Source: Polytrichum commune
Lineage: Eukaryota; Streptophyta; Polytrichopsida; Polytrichales; Polytrichaceae
Reading direction: 5' to 3'
Assembly: GCA_950295325.1 (NCBI GenBank)
Contig: OX485804.1
Location: forward strand, 69,478,033 to 69,542,032
Length of the DNA: 64,000 bases
Below, piece after piece: positions 1 through 10,060 of the stretch (the stretch's first letter is position 1; each line of letters begins with the position of its first letter). The notes below the pieces were generated by a model, which was not told the origin of the DNA, did not search any database, and worked only from the letters and a program-made list of their open reading frames with translations. A program made the translations under genes and the position numbers.

Positions 1-4
1 AAAA

Positions 5-73
5 GTTCGGCCTCTCGACGGAAGTTTGGGTTGAGCATTTTGTTATACCCAATCTTTGCTCGAGAGGCCGAAC
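5..73. repeat. Perfect 14-bp inverted repeat
   Basis: GTTCGGCCTCTCGA at 5-18 is the exact reverse complement of 60-73, with a 41-nt loop. A second, shorter GGCCT/AGGCC pair follows at 142-162. The motif GGCCGAGAGG recurs through the first 170 bases. This could be a piece of a transposable-element end; nothing outside the window is visible to test that. Confidence 0.6.
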
Positions 74-75
74 TC

Positions 76-1298
76 TTGGCGCCATAACTTCCTAAAAGTG
101 TTGCCACCTAGGCTCTTTTGGAGGCCATGTCCTTTGGACTTCGGCCTCTAGTGTGAAGGCCGAGAGGACGGACTTTGGGCATTTCAGCATTTTCATTGGT
201 CCAAATGTTGAACCTCTCAAAGTTTGGCCATATTGTGAACCGGCCCTTATATTTGCAATACATGTCTTATTCTTTTTTTGGCACAAATTGAAAATTCAAA
301 TTCAAAATACAACCAACCCAGCCGAAACAGCGCAGCCTAAGTGGAAATCTAGAAATAATGCTCATTTGAGGCCTATCCTTCCAAGTAGGGACTAAGTTGC
401 TACGGGTCACAATAAGACCTTTGACCCCCCAAATCAAATCAAATTTGTTAAGAATGTCATGGTAGGCCACGTCCGGGGTTTTTTCCAAGTCCCTAAGCAT
501 CTGTTTCCATTCAATCCTCCCATACTCTGATTTGTAATACATGTCATAAAAGCTAATGCAATTATTGTTTTGAAGTCTACCATCAAATGATATGTAAGAT
601 CGTATGTTCACTTGTGGTTGGTTCTTCTTATGTACCAGTTTAAGCCAATACTAAAATAAAATAAACCTTATTCTATAAAATCTAGTGACACTACCATACA
701 AGTTAGTAGAGATGTTGTATATTTTTTAAAATTATTCTATATATTTACATAACTACAACTTATAATTTTGTGAAGAATAATACATAATACAACAAAGTTC
801 AAATCAATACCTCTTTTGTGCACTCACATATACTCATACGGATTTAGTATAGTGCACCCCCCCCAAATGATCACTAATGTGGGCCACATTAAATTCAAGC
901 CCACACCAAATCCCTAGTTTAATATCAATGTGGACCATATTAATTTGCTTTTCTAGAATGTTCTAATTTGTGTAAGGTGTTGGTAAGATATCTTTATGAA
1001 GCCTATAGGAACTCGGGGGATGCACTCTACATTATGTTTGAGAATCACGTGCGTTCATGACCCCTTCTAAAAACCCCAATGTATACCATAAGTTATATGT
1101 CTAAGTAGAGATTGTGCCAACTTGAAGTAGTCCTCGCGATTTGCGAACGTTTAACTTTCGTTGTAGGCATCGTAAAAAAAAGCGGGTGGGTTCGTTGGAA
1201 AGCTGGGAACCTAAACCCTCAAACCATGTATGGAAACACTTTTACATGACTGTGAGAACAAAACAACGGCACATATGTGGTAGCAATTTGGAATGACG
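76..1298. other. No recognisable gene
   Basis: AT-rich sequence without a supported gene. A minus-strand open frame of 114 codons at 267-611 has no motif I recognise and no neighbouring exon signals. A run of nine C's lies at about 858-866. Confidence 0.5.
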
Positions 1299-1324
1299 TA
1301 GGGTTTAGGGTTTAGGGGTTTAGG
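1299..1324 (+). repeat. Interstitial telomere-like repeat
   Basis: Three imperfect copies of the plant telomere unit TTTAGGG in tandem (TAGGGTTTAGGG, then TTTAGGGG and TTTAGG). Too short to be a telomere. It directly precedes an 83-bp tandem array. Confidence 0.7.
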
Positions 1325-1640
1325 ATTTATGAACCACAAAGGTTGAAACACAAATATGTGAATTGTCGAATGAAAGGGCAAGGGGATGCGTGTGGATTGT
1401 GAAACCATACGAACCACTAAGGTTGAAGCTCAAATATGTGAATTGTTGAATGAAGATGGCATTCGGATGCCTAATATGCGTTGTGAAACCATATGGACCA
1501 CAAAGGTTGAAGCACAAATATGTACTTTGTTGAATTAATATGACATTCGAATGCATGTGGGTTGTGAAACCATACGAACCACTAAGGTTGAAGCTCAAAT
1601 ATGTGAATTGTTGAATGAAAGGACAACCCATCAAATATAG
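1325..1640. repeat. 83-bp tandem repeat, four copies
   Basis: The phrase GAACCAC(A/T)AAGGTTGAAGC recurs at about 1329, 1412, 1495 and 1577, a period of 82-83 bp. Copies 2 and 4 match each other better than their neighbours (CACTAAGG and GCTCAAATATGTGAATTG), so a 165-bp dimer is the likely higher-order unit. The open frame on the minus strand across it is probably incidental. Confidence 0.75.
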
Positions 1641-2180
1641 AAGCTTCAAAGAGGTTTCCAATGCGGGTGTCAGGGGACTTTTTCAAAAAGTGCAACTAAC
1701 TTTTTGACTTCACCAACTTTCTTTTTATTCCTATTGTGTTGTCTTTATCCTACCAACGAGAATTGGATCCTCTACATCTTGGATTACATCAAATATTGTA
1801 TATTTCATAAAGTCCTTTGAGCTCAATATATAAGTAGAGCATTTAGACTCATACATATAACGAGGGTAGAGTATCATGGATAGGATGGGAGAGAAGAGAG
1901 ACATGTTTGAGGGTCTAGGATGTGATGAGAAGATAGAAAATTTAGGTGAACCCGATATTCCATTCAATCCATCACCCGAGCGTGAGAGAGATGAGAGAAG
2001 TGCTAGGGATCGCGGGAATGTGCAGTAGAAATATTATTGCATATTCATGTAGAGGACTTCATTACCTATCCATGGATACCAAGAACTCATTTTTTGGACT
2101 TCATATGAATTTTTGAGAGCCAAAAAACCGAGACTATGTCCAAACTTCCAAAAAAAGTTAAAAAGTGCAGATTCAAAGGA
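1641..2180. other. No recognisable gene; left flank of the hAT-type unit
   Basis: AT-rich DNA to the left of the G-rich array. No terminal inverted repeat matching the right flank could be found here by eye, so the left end of the mobile unit is not fixed. Confidence 0.4.
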
Positions 2181-2866
2181 ACTCGGGAGCGGACGCAGGG
2201 GAACTCTAAAGCGGACGTAGGGGAACATGGGGCGGACTTATAGGAACGTTGGAGCGGACGTAAGGGAACATGGAGCAGACAGGGGGGAGCGGAAGGGGGG
2301 GGGGCGGGGGGGAGCGGACGGGGGGAACGCGGGAGCGGACTGAGGGGAGCGGACGTAGGGAACGAGGGGGCGGACGTAGGGAACGAGAGGGCGGAAGGGA
2401 GGGAACGGGTGCGGACTGGGGGGGAACGGGCGCGGAAGGGAGGGAACGGGTGCGGACTGGGGGGAACGCGGGGGGCGGACGTAGGGGAACAGGTGCGGAC
2501 TAGCGGGGAACGGGCGCGGACGGGAGGGAACGGGTGCGGACTGGCGGGGAACGGGCGCGGACGGGAGGGAACAGGTGCGGACTGGGGGGAACGCGGGCGC
2601 GGACGTAGGGGAACGGGTGCGGACTGTCGGGGAACGTGCGCGGACGGGAGGGAACGGGCGCGGACTGGTAGGGAACGGGTGTGGACTGGAGGGGAACGCG
2701 GGGGGCGGACGTAGGGGAACGGGTGCGGACGGGGGCGGGAACGGGTGCGGACTAGGAGGGGAACGGGTGCGGACTAGGAGGGGAACGGGCGCGGACTGGG
2801 AGGGGAACGGGCGCGGACGGGAGGGAACGGATGCGAACAGGGTGGGAACGGGGAGCGGATGGAGGG
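2181..2866. repeat. Left G-rich minisatellite of the hAT-type unit
   Basis: Tandem copies of a roughly 20-bp unit of the form GGGAACGGGTGCGGACTGGG, with variants such as GGGGCGGACGTAGG. The edges are degenerate and the centre is homogeneous. The G-rich strand is the plus strand, and many GGG runs could form G-quadruplexes. The closely related motif GGAGCGGACGGGG makes up the array at 9759-10060. Open frames across it in several phases reflect composition only. Confidence 0.85.
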
Positions 2867-2867
2867 G

Positions 2868-2874
2868 TATATAA
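2868..2874 (+). promoter_or_regulatory. TATA box of the RING-protein gene
   Basis: TATATAA lies one base after the G-rich array and about 470 bp before the first in-frame ATG. A pyrimidine-rich stretch with CTCCTCTACTACAG follows at about 2927-2943. A perfect hairpin, AAGGATCCC-TTTTTT-GGGATCCTT, sits in the presumed leader at 2977-3000. Confidence 0.55.
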
Positions 2875-2974
2875 GTGGAGGGGACCACTTACATACCCCA
2901 CTCCACTCCTTGTGGGCGCCCGGACGACCCTCCTCTACTACAGAGTGCGGGGTTTAGCGGGGTGCTCGGAGGAG

Positions 2975-3340
2975 TTAAGGATCCCTTTTTTGGGATCCTT
3001 TTATACTTTTTTTACTGACCTGTTTGTGGGTGATCCACGTGGACCCGTTCCCTTGTGACGTGGCATATTGCCTTTTTGGCATATTCCTTGTGACGCGCCC
3101 AGTCAACTGGCCTCTGCGTGAGCGCTGGTAGCGGGGTGCTCGAAGGGTGTGCTGAATTTTTGTACTTTAATTTTTAACGACATTTTTGAACTAATTCCAC
3201 AGCAACACTATTTTGAAGTGTATGCTTGGATGTTTTGTAGCACTATTATGAAGTGCAATTAGTAATTTAAAAATTAGAGTTCTAGATTAGAATTAGAAAC
3301 TACAATTTGGGTGGATCCGGCAAGTGAAGGATTTCCAGAC
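2975..3340 (+). other. Leader region of the RING-protein gene
   Basis: No coding frame. It contains the hairpin at 2977-3000 and two copies of TAGCGGGGTGCTCG (about 2956 and 3129). The segment from about 3160 is AT-rich and could be a leader intron, but no splice pair was fixed. Confidence 0.35.
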
Positions 3341-5614
3341 ATGGCAAGTGGAGGATCTGGAAACATGGCAAGTGGGGGATCAGGTTGTCATAGATCACAT
3401 GTACGCAAGGCCGCTGGATTGGAGTGGGATGTTTATGATGACAACACCCAAAAAGCCAGGGCAGGTTGGGAGAATGTACCACAACCGTGGTCAATGAAGA
3501 CTGCAATGCAGTACGTGGGTTTCCCTCACTTTGATCGGTTGTGGCCAAGACCTTGTCACGAGCGACATTGCAAGGCCATCAGTGCGAGTTATATGCAACT
3601 TGATGACGTGGAGGCAAAATGGAGATTCCTAACGATACTTAGAAGTATCTCCAATTTGGATAGATGGCCCAAGAGTGCAATTCCAAAGTCGGTGGCGTGT
3701 ATGATGTATGCGGAGCACGTGTTGCGAGTTAGGGTGGATTGGTCAAGTTTGGCTACCCTGCATGGTCAAAAATTTGGGGGTATTGGAATTGCATTCACTA
3801 AATGCACAGTTCCAGATATTCCATACACTCCCGTTCCGGAGTGGTTCAGGAGGAATCCTCGACTAGTGGACGAGCCTGGGGCCCCAATTCCAGAGGGTCG
3901 GGAACCAAAAAAGCCACGTAATCGTAAACGACCAGCCAATGACGTGGAGATGGCCATCGAGGAGGCGTTTGAGCATATGGATGAGGGCATGGAGGCAAAT
4001 GTCGAGGTCAACAACCTGATCAACGACGTGGTTAACGAGGTCCTAGACGAGGTAAACCTTGGTGAACATGGAGCGGACCCGACGGAGAGCAGAATGGAGG
4101 AATTGCGTAAGCAACATGCGTTGGAAATTCGTGAATATAAAACGATGATTTTCGAGTTGGAAAATCGAGTTGCAACACTTACGATGGGGGAGGCTAGCAG
4201 TTCAAGTAGTACACCAATTAACCTTCAGTCTTTGGAAGCAGAGAGGGACGCAGCTTTACAGGAGGCCAAGATTGCAAAGTCACAAGCTCTGGAGGTATGT
4301 ATGAGGAATGAAGTAATGCGAGGAAAGATGGAGGCTTTGCAAAAGGAGGTGGTGGACATGCAACAACAACTTCAAGTGGTCAATGAAGTGGTTGTTGATC
4401 ACGAAGCCAAGATTGGCGGACTGGAGGAGCAGAATGCAAGGTTGAAGAAATTTCTGTTGGATGCGATTGTGGAGCGCAAAAATATGAGGACAAGCACATT
4501 GCTTGCTATGGCCAAGGCTCATCAATTTGAAGCTGAGTTTGAGAGCATCCAGAAAGAATGGAACCGCAATCAGAGAATGCGGAACATGATGCTCACGTCA
4601 TGGCCAGAAGATGAGCAGATGTACCCTAGTAGGTGGCATAGGGATAATGAGTGGACAATGCCAAGCGGGAGCATCGATTGGCGTCAAGTGACCGACCCAG
4701 ATCACCATTGGGATGTGACCCAAGTGCATGAATATCCATTCTGCATGAGGGGTGAGTTGTTATGGCCAAATCCACATACAATGGTCTTCGACGGAACCGC
4801 ATGTGCGATTTGCCAATGTCCATTTGGCCCAGAGGGATGCTATCAAGTTGGATCATGTGGGGCCCAATTCCATCCACAATGTCTAATAGGGAATATGATC
4901 AAGAAACGCCAATGTCCTCATTGCAGATCACCCTTCCACCCTCGTTTGTACCTCCAATTTGGCCTTCGGGATTACATGCCTAACGACTGGGTATTAAAGC
5001 CATGGGACTTTCCCTTCGATCTTCAAGAGTTTGATGGGGAGAATGTTGAGTGGAGTTGGTTATACAATTGTGCCAAGGTTGAACTATGGCACGAGAACAG
5101 AGATGGCGACTGGACACGGAATGCACGTCAAATTTTGTATGTTGCAGACGAGTTGTATCCCAACAAGCCCCCCGATCATGGCTTGAAAAGATTTTTGTAC
5201 CAAATTCTTGAATGGCATTGGGATTCAACCAGCAGACAATTAAAGAGAAGCATTCATCCTCCTTGGTACAATGCAGCAGGTCTCGAATCAGTATCGGAGC
5301 ATGATTTGGAAGAAGATGCAGATGAGATGCCCACGGAACGGGATCCGAGATATGAACTGCAGTTAGAGGTGGGGTACCACAAGAACAGGCTGCAGTTGGC
5401 TGCAATTGATGCACTCTTGCATAGAGTTGCGGATGATGCGGTATTGAGATGGCTAAATGGTGGGCCTAGACCACGTAATGCCGTTCCATTGTCTCCTGGT
5501 AGTCGTTCATACCTCACCCGTGGAACAACGCGAAGCATGGAAGCGGGGGAATCATCACGAGCACGACGAGGATCTACTTCAGCTAGAATAGACCTCGATT
5601 CAGATTCGGATTAG
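3341..5614 (+). CDS. RING-finger, coiled-coil protein carried by the hAT-type element
   Basis: A single open frame of 757 residues from ATG 3341; the frame is open upstream to a GTG at 3311, but ATG is the likelier start. It begins with a small duplicated Met-Ala-Ser-Gly repeat. A basic stretch PKKPRNRKRP (about 189-198) is a likely nuclear signal. A long coiled coil covers about 250-415. A cysteine/histidine cluster at about 488-528 (CAIC, then CGAQFHPQC, then CPHC) reads as a RING-type zinc finger, the fold of many E3 ubiquitin ligases. The C-terminus is acidic and Ser-rich. It converges with the transposase and sits behind the left array. I infer a helper role in transposition or control of the transposase. 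An E3 activity is possible but unproven, and the conserved 30-180 region is not one I recognise. Confidence 0.75.
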   Translation: MASGGSGNMASGGSGCHRSHVRKAAGLEWDVYDDNTQKARAGWENVPQPWSMKTAMQYVGFPHFDRLWPRPCHERHCKAISASYMQLDDVEAKWRFLTILRSISNLDRWPKSAIPKSVACMMYAEHVLRVRVDWSSLATLHGQKFGGIGIAFTKCTVPDIPYTPVPEWFRRNPRLVDEPGAPIPEGREPKKPRNRKRPANDVEMAIEEAFEHMDEGMEANVEVNNLINDVVNEVLDEVNLGEHGADPTESRMEELRKQHALEIREYKTMIFELENRVATLTMGEASSSSSTPINLQSLEAERDAALQEAKIAKSQALEVCMRNEVMRGKMEALQKEVVDMQQQLQVVNEVVVDHEAKIGGLEEQNARLKKFLLDAIVERKNMRTSTLLAMAKAHQFEAEFESIQKEWNRNQRMRNMMLTSWPEDEQMYPSRWHRDNEWTMPSGSIDWRQVTDPDHHWDVTQVHEYPFCMRGELLWPNPHTMVFDGTACAICQCPFGPEGCYQVGSCGAQFHPQCLIGNMIKKRQCPHCRSPFHPRLYLQFGLRDYMPNDWVLKPWDFPFDLQEFDGENVEWSWLYNCAKVELWHENRDGDWTRNARQILYVADELYPNKPPDHGLKRFLYQILEWHWDSTSRQLKRSIHPPWYNAAGLESVSEHDLEEDADEMPTERDPRYELQLEVGYHKNRLQLAAIDALLHRVADDAVLRWLNGGPRPRNAVPLSPGSRSYLTRGTTRSMEAGESSRARRGSTSARIDLDSDSD

Positions 5615-6313
5615 GCATTTTTGTACCATGTTTAAGAAGTTGTATAGGAACGGATGAAGACTTTGGACACAATGAACATATTTCATGTTCAAAGTATATG
5701 TAATATAAAGAGGATTTACCGACAAGTTGTTATTTCTAAGATCGTGTAAAAGATAGCATATGGATGCCACATGTTTTAATGTTATTCGAAACTTTTAAAA
5801 ACTTACTTGAATATTAGTAATTCATATGATAGTCTAACCAAAAGTACTATTGACTACATAGTCAATATTGAATACCACATAAAGATATAATTATATAAAC
5901 CGGATAGAAAGGTCCTCAAAAAGAGGATGTCACCAACGAAGCATGTACAATCGAGCAATAGGGGATTGCAATATTTATAAAAGCATATTCTTTAAGAAGC
6001 TCAATAAATAAACATAAAACTCCATTCACAGTAAGAATTATACAAAATAGTAATTAATAAAGGCATAATATGTTATTGGAGATTAATTGCAATGCTAAGT
6101 TGACAACCATATTGTATTTTAAAAATTTTAAAAAACATGCAATAAATAATTTTATTACTATAATAAAATGTTACAACTTCGAAGGTAACGTTCGCTTTGT
6201 GGTCTAAATATCTTACCGAAGGCCCTAAGGTTGTAACTTGTATCAATTTTGACGTAAGTAATAAATTATGGGAGTACGTGGGAGCACCAAAATACCACAT
6301 TTGTGCAAAACCA
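5615..6313. other. Spacer between the convergent genes
   Basis: AT-rich sequence holding the 3' ends of the RING gene and the transposase gene. AATAAA-like signals occur on both strands, but none can be assigned as the used polyadenylation site. Confidence 0.5.
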
Positions 6314-9300
6314 TTACGTTCGAATCCGTACTGTGGGATCATTTGCTTCGATACATCTTGGGTCCTCTTCAGACTCGTCTGTGCTGCAATCATCATCCGT
6401 TTGGGGAGTCGCGCTCCGAAGATGCAACTCTCGGTCACGTTGTGAGAAAATTATCTTCTTGGTCGGCCGAGAGCCCTCTGCATCCTGTATGCCATTTTCA
6501 TCTAGATGTGGTCTACCCTCATCTTCATTGTAGTCTTCAGCAGTAAACGGAAGCGATCTTCCTTGATACCTCTTCCTAGTACGTTTGACACCTCTCGTAG
6601 TTCTCTGACGCCCTCCACCCGTACCACGACTTGAGTGCACTTCATCTCTACTTCCATCTATAAAAACATCCCCCGTTGTACTTCCGCCTCCAACTCCAAG
6701 GCCACATGTTCCATTGGATTGACTGTGTGGAAGTGAAACTGATGCGGATGGAATTGCAATTGGTATGTTCTCAACAACATGTCGACGAACAGATTGACGA
6801 CGTGGCGCCTCTGTAGTAACATTTCTTGAAACATTGTGTATAGCAACCAAAGTAGCACCCACCGCAGTTGCACGTGAAACACCCAATCTAGAAGTATTGG
6901 CAATACTTCGAGTGAGAGGACGACGTTGACCTTGTGCATGCACTTGCACCGTAGAGGTTGATGCAGTTCTTTGAAGAGCACGGAATCGAGTTGTAGGTAT
7001 TTCAGGAACATTGGGCGTTTGATCTTCTATACGGTGGTTGGATATGAGGGAGGCGTCCATAGATTCAGAATGTACTCGGGCTGGAAGTGGATCCTGTTGA
7101 ACGTGCGTTGGCTCATTTGCGGGTAGTACATTGTCACCTTCACCAAAAGAAAGAGAATCGCTCCGAGGTTGCAAGGAATCTACTTCAATTCCTACATTCT
7201 CACTTGCCCCCATAGCAACATTATGGGCAGGGCGAAATCCTTGTCCAGTGTGGAGAGTTTCAAAAGGCGGTCCTCCAATAGACCCCTCATGATCGTCATG
7301 CATTCCGTCGTTATGTTGGGGGACATCCGGTTCATCAAAATCAAACACCCCAAGGTTTCCATCACTACCATTGCCATCCTCATCTTCTGAATCATGATTC
7401 TCGGAATCGAGGTCATCCAAATCAAAGTCGATGTCATCAACATTGTTGTCATCATCATTTCCGGCCCTATCATTTGGATCCACGTCATCTTCGTTGTCAT
7501 CTTCTTCGTCAAGGTCATCGTCAGAATGGACCTCATTCAATTCGTACCATTGCGCAGGTCTTGGGCCCCTCCGATGTCGAATGAGCCTACTATTGGTATA
7601 TATGTAGACGAGGTCCTCGGCACGACTATGCTTCAAGCGATTGCGACTCTTGTTGTGAACATATGAGTACATGCTCCAATTGCGTTCACATGCGGATGCG
7701 GAACATACTTGTGCAAGGATACGTCTTGCTATTGTTTGGAGGGCTTTAGCTCCACCTCCCATTGCATCCCACCATTCATGGAGAGGTGCGGCATGCACGC
7801 TCGGGTCAGTAGAATCAGCAAAAGGCCCTCGATTTTCAAGGAAATCTTGGTACTGGTGGAGGATTTGGACATAAGTGTCCTCATCTTAAGCAAGCCTGCG
7901 AAGAACTCGATTTAGGATTGTCCTCGAATTCTCATCCTCATGGAGTGGGGCCCAACCACGTAGAAGCGGATTTAACATCGCTCCAGCCCAATGTAGATCA
8001 TTCAACATCAACCTCCATCTATTTTGAAACGTTAGCATAGCATTTGCAGCAAGCTCAGGGCTTAAGCGAAATGAAGGTTTACTGAATCCACGAATATGGG
8101 TTTGTAAATCATGCATAACCCTCCAAGCCATTCCCATTGCAGGCGCCTTGCCATCAAATACACGAAGAGCTTTAACAACCGGGATCACCATATACAAGAA
8201 ATTTTCGCACGTGTTCCAGAATCCATCAGAACGTATAAAGCTTCGCACAGCAGAGCCCTTCATGTAAGAGGTGCGAGATCTCCTCCTCATATCACGCATT
8301 AGAGTAGGCCAATCCTCATCAACCACCATTCTTTCCAAAGCATTGCGTACTTGAAGAAGACGATCTATCATGATGAAGTTCGTTGCAAAACGGGTCTCTA
8401 CAGGTAGGCGGAGTGAGAGATTTGGTGACAACCTCCGGAATATAGCTTGAGAAGCATGATGGTTTTTGATAAAAACACAAATATGGCGCGCCTTTTTTAC
8501 CAACTTTTTCACCCATTCCTCCTTCCCCCAATTTTCTAAGAGGAGATCTAGGCAATGCGCAGCACATCCTTGAAAATATAGATCGGGATTTGCTTGAATC
8601 AAGTCGCGAGCAGCGGAGGCCATAACTGGGGCATTGTCGGTGCAAATCTGGACCACATTATGTCGACCAACCTTTTCCACAAATGGTTGAATTTGAGCAG
8701 CAACGTATACATGATCCTTGTGATTTCCCGTGGTATCAATGGTACCCAAGAAAACGTCTCCCTTTGTGCCGCATTGGAGAACGTTTAGGAGAGGTCGGTT
8801 TTGCACGTTGTCCCATCCATCACAACATATTGTAACACCGTATTTTTCAACGGAATTCCCCATCTTCTCCTTCACTTGCCTATCTAAGTCAACCTTTTTA
8901 TCAGTTAACAACTTCGTACGGATGGCATTGTACGATGGTGGTGTGTAGGCTGGCATTCGATGACGGGCAGTTTCACGCACAGCATGAACAAATGCAGGAT
9001 GTCTCACAATGTTGAAAGGAATGTTAGCTTCATAAAAAGCCGTTGCCCATGCTCTATCAAGGAGTTGTTTTGTTGACACATTGAACCCCTCCGTTATGTT
9101 GAGTTGACGTAGTTCACGAGGAGGTGTGCCATATATCACAACATCAGAATGTTGAGTGGATTGGGACATAAGCAAAGGCTCTGTTTCACTAATTACGGAG
9201 TCCGCTATAATAGGCTCCAGAGGTACAATATCTGGCACCGGAGAGTCCTCATTTACAATGCCTACATGTAAGGGCACAATGCCTCCGCAATGTTCAAACA

Positions 9301-9511
9301 AGACCCTAATATGCGGGGGTACCATCCTACATGTGGAAACATCACAAGCACCCCCTACAGGAGGTCTATAACCAAGGTGGGCCAACATTCTATTTCCTCG
9401 GTAAGATATGACGAACGGGCAAAACCTACATTTAACCTGCCTTTGTGATTTACCGGGAACCATCCCCTTATCCTCGTACCAATGATCCCATGCATCATTT
9501 CGGCGTGGCAT
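6314..9511 (-). pseudogene. hAT-superfamily transposase with BED finger, one in-frame stop
   Basis: Cut-and-paste DNA transposase. The ATG at 9511 follows a good 3' splice site (TTTGTATTTGCAG ends at 9526), so the leader is probably spliced. An N-terminal BED-type finger (CRFC then LAHLG) is followed by a DUF659-like catalytic core. The acidic residues seen are Asp in CCDGWDN (about residue 231), Asp in CTDNAPVM (about 292), and Glu in CERNWS of the C-terminal hAT dimerisation region. A single TAA at 7886-7888 splits the frame; the same frame continues without a shift to 6314. After the dimerisation domain comes a tail of about 400 residues, first strongly Asp/Glu-rich, then basic and Ser/Thr-rich. 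Such a tail is unusual for hAT proteins. Apart from the one stop the gene looks young. Confidence 0.85.
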
Positions 9512-9758
9512 GACTTCAACAAAACCTGCAAATACAAACAAGTTAGAGCAAGTAACTTTGATCGCATACTAGGTCCTGTTCAAGAGTGCCACAAGGGCAA
9601 CCCTAATTCACAGTCACTAGATTGGACAAAGTATCCTCTGCATTCGGGTCTCACGCATTCAATCCTCACTCCTCAAAGGAGAATCAAAAGACTTGAGACA
9701 CACTATGTCAGTGGAGGCAAAAATGGCACCTTGAACCCTCAATTTATAGTATTCGAAT
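9512..9758 (-). promoter_or_regulatory. Leader and TATA box of the transposase gene
   Basis: On the minus strand TATAAAT lies at 9748-9742, about 10 bp inside the right G-rich array. This mirrors the TATA box at the left array. A 3' splice site ends at 9526 just before the ATG; its donor was not identified with confidence. Confidence 0.5.
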
Positions 9759-10060
9759 CGGACGGGGGAGCGGACGGAAGGGGGGGGGGAGCGGACGGGG
9801 AGCGGACGGAGGGGGGGGGGGGGACCGGACGGGGGGGCGGACGGAAGGGGGGGAGCGGACGGACGGGGGGGAGCGGACGGGGGGAGCGGACAAGGGAGCG
9901 GACGGGGGAGCGGACGGACGGGGGAGCGGACGGGGGAGCGGACGGACGGGGGGGGGGGGGGGCGGACGGGGTTGGGAACGGGAGCGGACGGGGATTATGA
10001 ACGGGAGCGGACGGGGGCGAACGGGGGTTGGGAACGGAGGCGGACGGGGGGGCGGACGGG
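9759..10060. repeat. Right G-rich minisatellite of the hAT-type unit
   Basis: Tandem GGAGCGGACGGGGG units with variants including GGGAACGGGAGCGGAC, clearly related to the array at 2181-2866. The G-rich strand is again plus, so the two arrays are in direct and not inverted orientation. Relative to the transposase gene it is therefore C-rich. Confidence 0.85.

Larger units (their letters stand above)
2181..10060. mobile_element. Two-gene hAT-type transposon bounded by related G-rich arrays
   Basis: A RING/coiled-coil protein gene (+, 3341-5614) and a BED/hAT transposase (-, 6314-9511) converge on a 0.7-kb spacer. Related minisatellites, seen nowhere else in the window, lie outside both genes. 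Each gene has a TATA box just inside its array. The hAT assignment comes from the transposase. No terminal inverted repeat or 8-bp target duplication was found, so the coordinates mark the arrays and not proven ends. The alternative is a transposon next to an unrelated gene, but the matching arrays argue against it. Confidence 0.6.

Noticed and set aside
2238..2888. Proline/arginine- and glycine-rich frames across the G-rich arrays
   Set aside because: All phases are open because of base composition. They are minisatellite translations.
7192..7536. Met/Asp-rich frames opposite or out of phase with the transposase tail
   Set aside because: They are shadows of the acidic, low-complexity tail of the transposase.
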